Below are positions 23,429 through 24,240 of a stretch of 24,240 nt of DNA, one piece after another; positions within the stretch are counted from its first letter, which is position 1; each line of letters begins with the position of its first letter. The DNA is from Verrucomicrobiales bacterium (GTDB lineage Bacteria > Verrucomicrobiota > Verrucomicrobiia > Verrucomicrobiales > DEV007). The notes under the pieces are model-generated. The model was not told the origin of the DNA. It made no database searches and saw only the letters and a program-made list of their open reading frames with translations. Where the stretch lies: positions 1 to 24,240 of the forward strand of contig PAPL01000023.1 in NCBI GenBank assembly GCA_002708885.1. The letters are read 5' to 3'. Position numbers and translations under genes: made by a program.

Positions 23429-24240
23429 ATGACAAGAACTGGGGCAGCTTCAAATGCCATTGCAAAGGAACGGGTCAATACCATTCAAGAGGCATTCCCG
23501 GAATCTGGTCTCTTTGCAAACAAGAAATGGAGAATATCCCCGGAACCTCTTGCTCTACCCAAAAAAGTTATCAAAGAACTCAATTCTCTTGGTCATCTAT
23601 TAGCTAATTTCCTTAAAGCTTCCAACACGATTTACAATCAAAGCGTCAAAAACAAAGCGCCAAGTTGGGTATGCTCTTATCTCGATGCGGGAAAACCTGA
23701 CCACTTAATTGAAAAGGCCCGTCATAAGAAATTTAGCAATTCGCTACCAAGAATCATTCGGCCAGATCTAATATGGACTGAAGATGGCTTTGCAATAACA
23801 GAACTTGACAGTATCCCTGGAGGCATCGGTCTTACTGCGTGGCTAAATAAAACTTACTCGGATCTAGGTTATGAAGTTCTAGGTAATTCAAAAGGAATGC
23901 TGAATGGTTTTGCCTCCATTCTACCGAAAGGAGCCGACATCTTGGTCAGTCAAGAATCCTCTGAGTACAAGCCTGAAATGGAATGGTTATCCAAAGAGTT
24001 AAATGATCACTTCAGTTCAATTAATTTCAATGTTTTCGATGCAGAAAAATATCAAATCACCGATCGGGCAGTTTATCGATTCTTTGAGCTCTTTGATCTT
24101 GATAATATAGCTCAAACAAATGATTTATTTGAAGCCGCAGCCAATAGCCAAATCGACATTACGCCTTCATTCAAGCCGCAGATGGAAGAAAAAATGTGGA
24201 GTGCACTGCTACACTCAAGGCCTCTGCTCAGCTATTGGAC
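23429..24240 (+). CDS. Unrecognised, possibly ATP-grasp-like protein (3' truncated)
   Basis: An uninterrupted frame runs from the ATG at 23429 to the right edge, giving at least 270 residues; the gene continues beyond the window. No signal peptide or membrane helix is seen. A block at 111-132 (RPDLIWTEDGFAITELDS then IPGG) combines a strand, an acidic turn and a Gly-rich loop, and EEKMWSALLHSRPLLSYW follows near 253-270. Together they recall circularly permuted ATP-grasp / glutathionylspermidine-synthase-like proteins, where similar RxDLxxxxDG and E-rich blocks occur. I cannot assign a substrate, and the fold is a guess. It starts 31 bp after ruvA on the same strand, which suggests one transcript, but a functional link to recombination is not implied. 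Confidence 0.8.
   Translation, partial: MTRTGAASNAIAKERVNTIQEAFPESGLFANKKWRISPEPLALPKKVIKELNSLGHLLANFLKASNTIYNQSVKNKAPSWVCSYLDAGKPDHLIEKARHKKFSNSLPRIIRPDLIWTEDGFAITELDSIPGGIGLTAWLNKTYSDLGYEVLGNSKGMLNGFASILPKGADILVSQESSEYKPEMEWLSKELNDHFSSINFNVFDAEKYQITDRAVYRFFELFDLDNIAQTNDLFEAAANSQIDITPSFKPQMEEKMWSALLHSRPLLSYW

Noticed and set aside
1..24240. CRISPR arrays, insertion sequences, prophage genes or known defence operons
   Set aside because: No regularly spaced direct repeats, transposase or integrase motifs, or phage structural genes were seen on either strand.

Overview
The window looks like chromosomal DNA from a member of the Verrucomicrobiota, probably a marine lineage of mid-40s % GC. This rests on gene content and style, not on a marker-gene search. 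The pointers are a Tat-exported Gfo/Idh/MocA oxidoreductase, a large secreted acetylxylan-esterase-like hydrolase, a RecA with a long basic N-terminal extension, a near match upstream of recA to the LexA operator reported for Verrucomicrobia, and an almost complete lack of Shine-Dalgarno sequences. No mobile element, CRISPR array or prophage was found, and most of the window is housekeeping.

Layout. Positions 1-400 hold the GC-rich 3' end of an unrecognised gene. Positions 500-2152 encode a membrane-anchored RCK/TrkA-N protein ending in a RyR domain, the most unusual protein here. Positions 2420-4862 carry folC and a GTG-started cysteine desulfurase, convergent with a secreted tandem alpha/beta hydrolase (4867-6915, minus). 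A class A penicillin-binding protein (7086-9221) converges on trpC (9218-10006, minus), sharing stop-codon bases. Then come the Tat-exported oxidoreductase (10121-11458), tRNA-Gly(GCC), prmA and a divergent PanB-like gene, which converges with ribD (minus). Next are an orphan GspF-type membrane protein, recA with a candidate SOS operator, purT, two PLP aminotransferases and an orphan nuoA (minus). A small winged-helix-like protein and a secreted DUF1444-like protein (both minus) precede ruvA, and a 3'-truncated gene with ATP-grasp-like features runs off the right edge.

The genes do not form one pathway. They cover folate and riboflavin synthesis (folC, ribD), sulfur transfer, tryptophan and purine synthesis (trpC, purT), cell-wall synthesis (PBP1A), translation (tRNA-Gly, prmA), respiration (nuoA), recombination and repair (recA, ruvA) and extracellular carbohydrate metabolism. 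Most transcription units are one or two genes long. Convergent genes are packed to within 31 bp or overlap. Clear intrinsic terminators follow tRNA-Gly, recA, purT and the small winged-helix gene.

The points most worth a second look are the RCK-RyR protein, the PanB-like enzyme that seems to lack the family's metal ligands, the candidate LexA site at recA, a possible small RNA after purT, the orphan nuoA, and the unrecognised ruvA-linked gene at the right edge.
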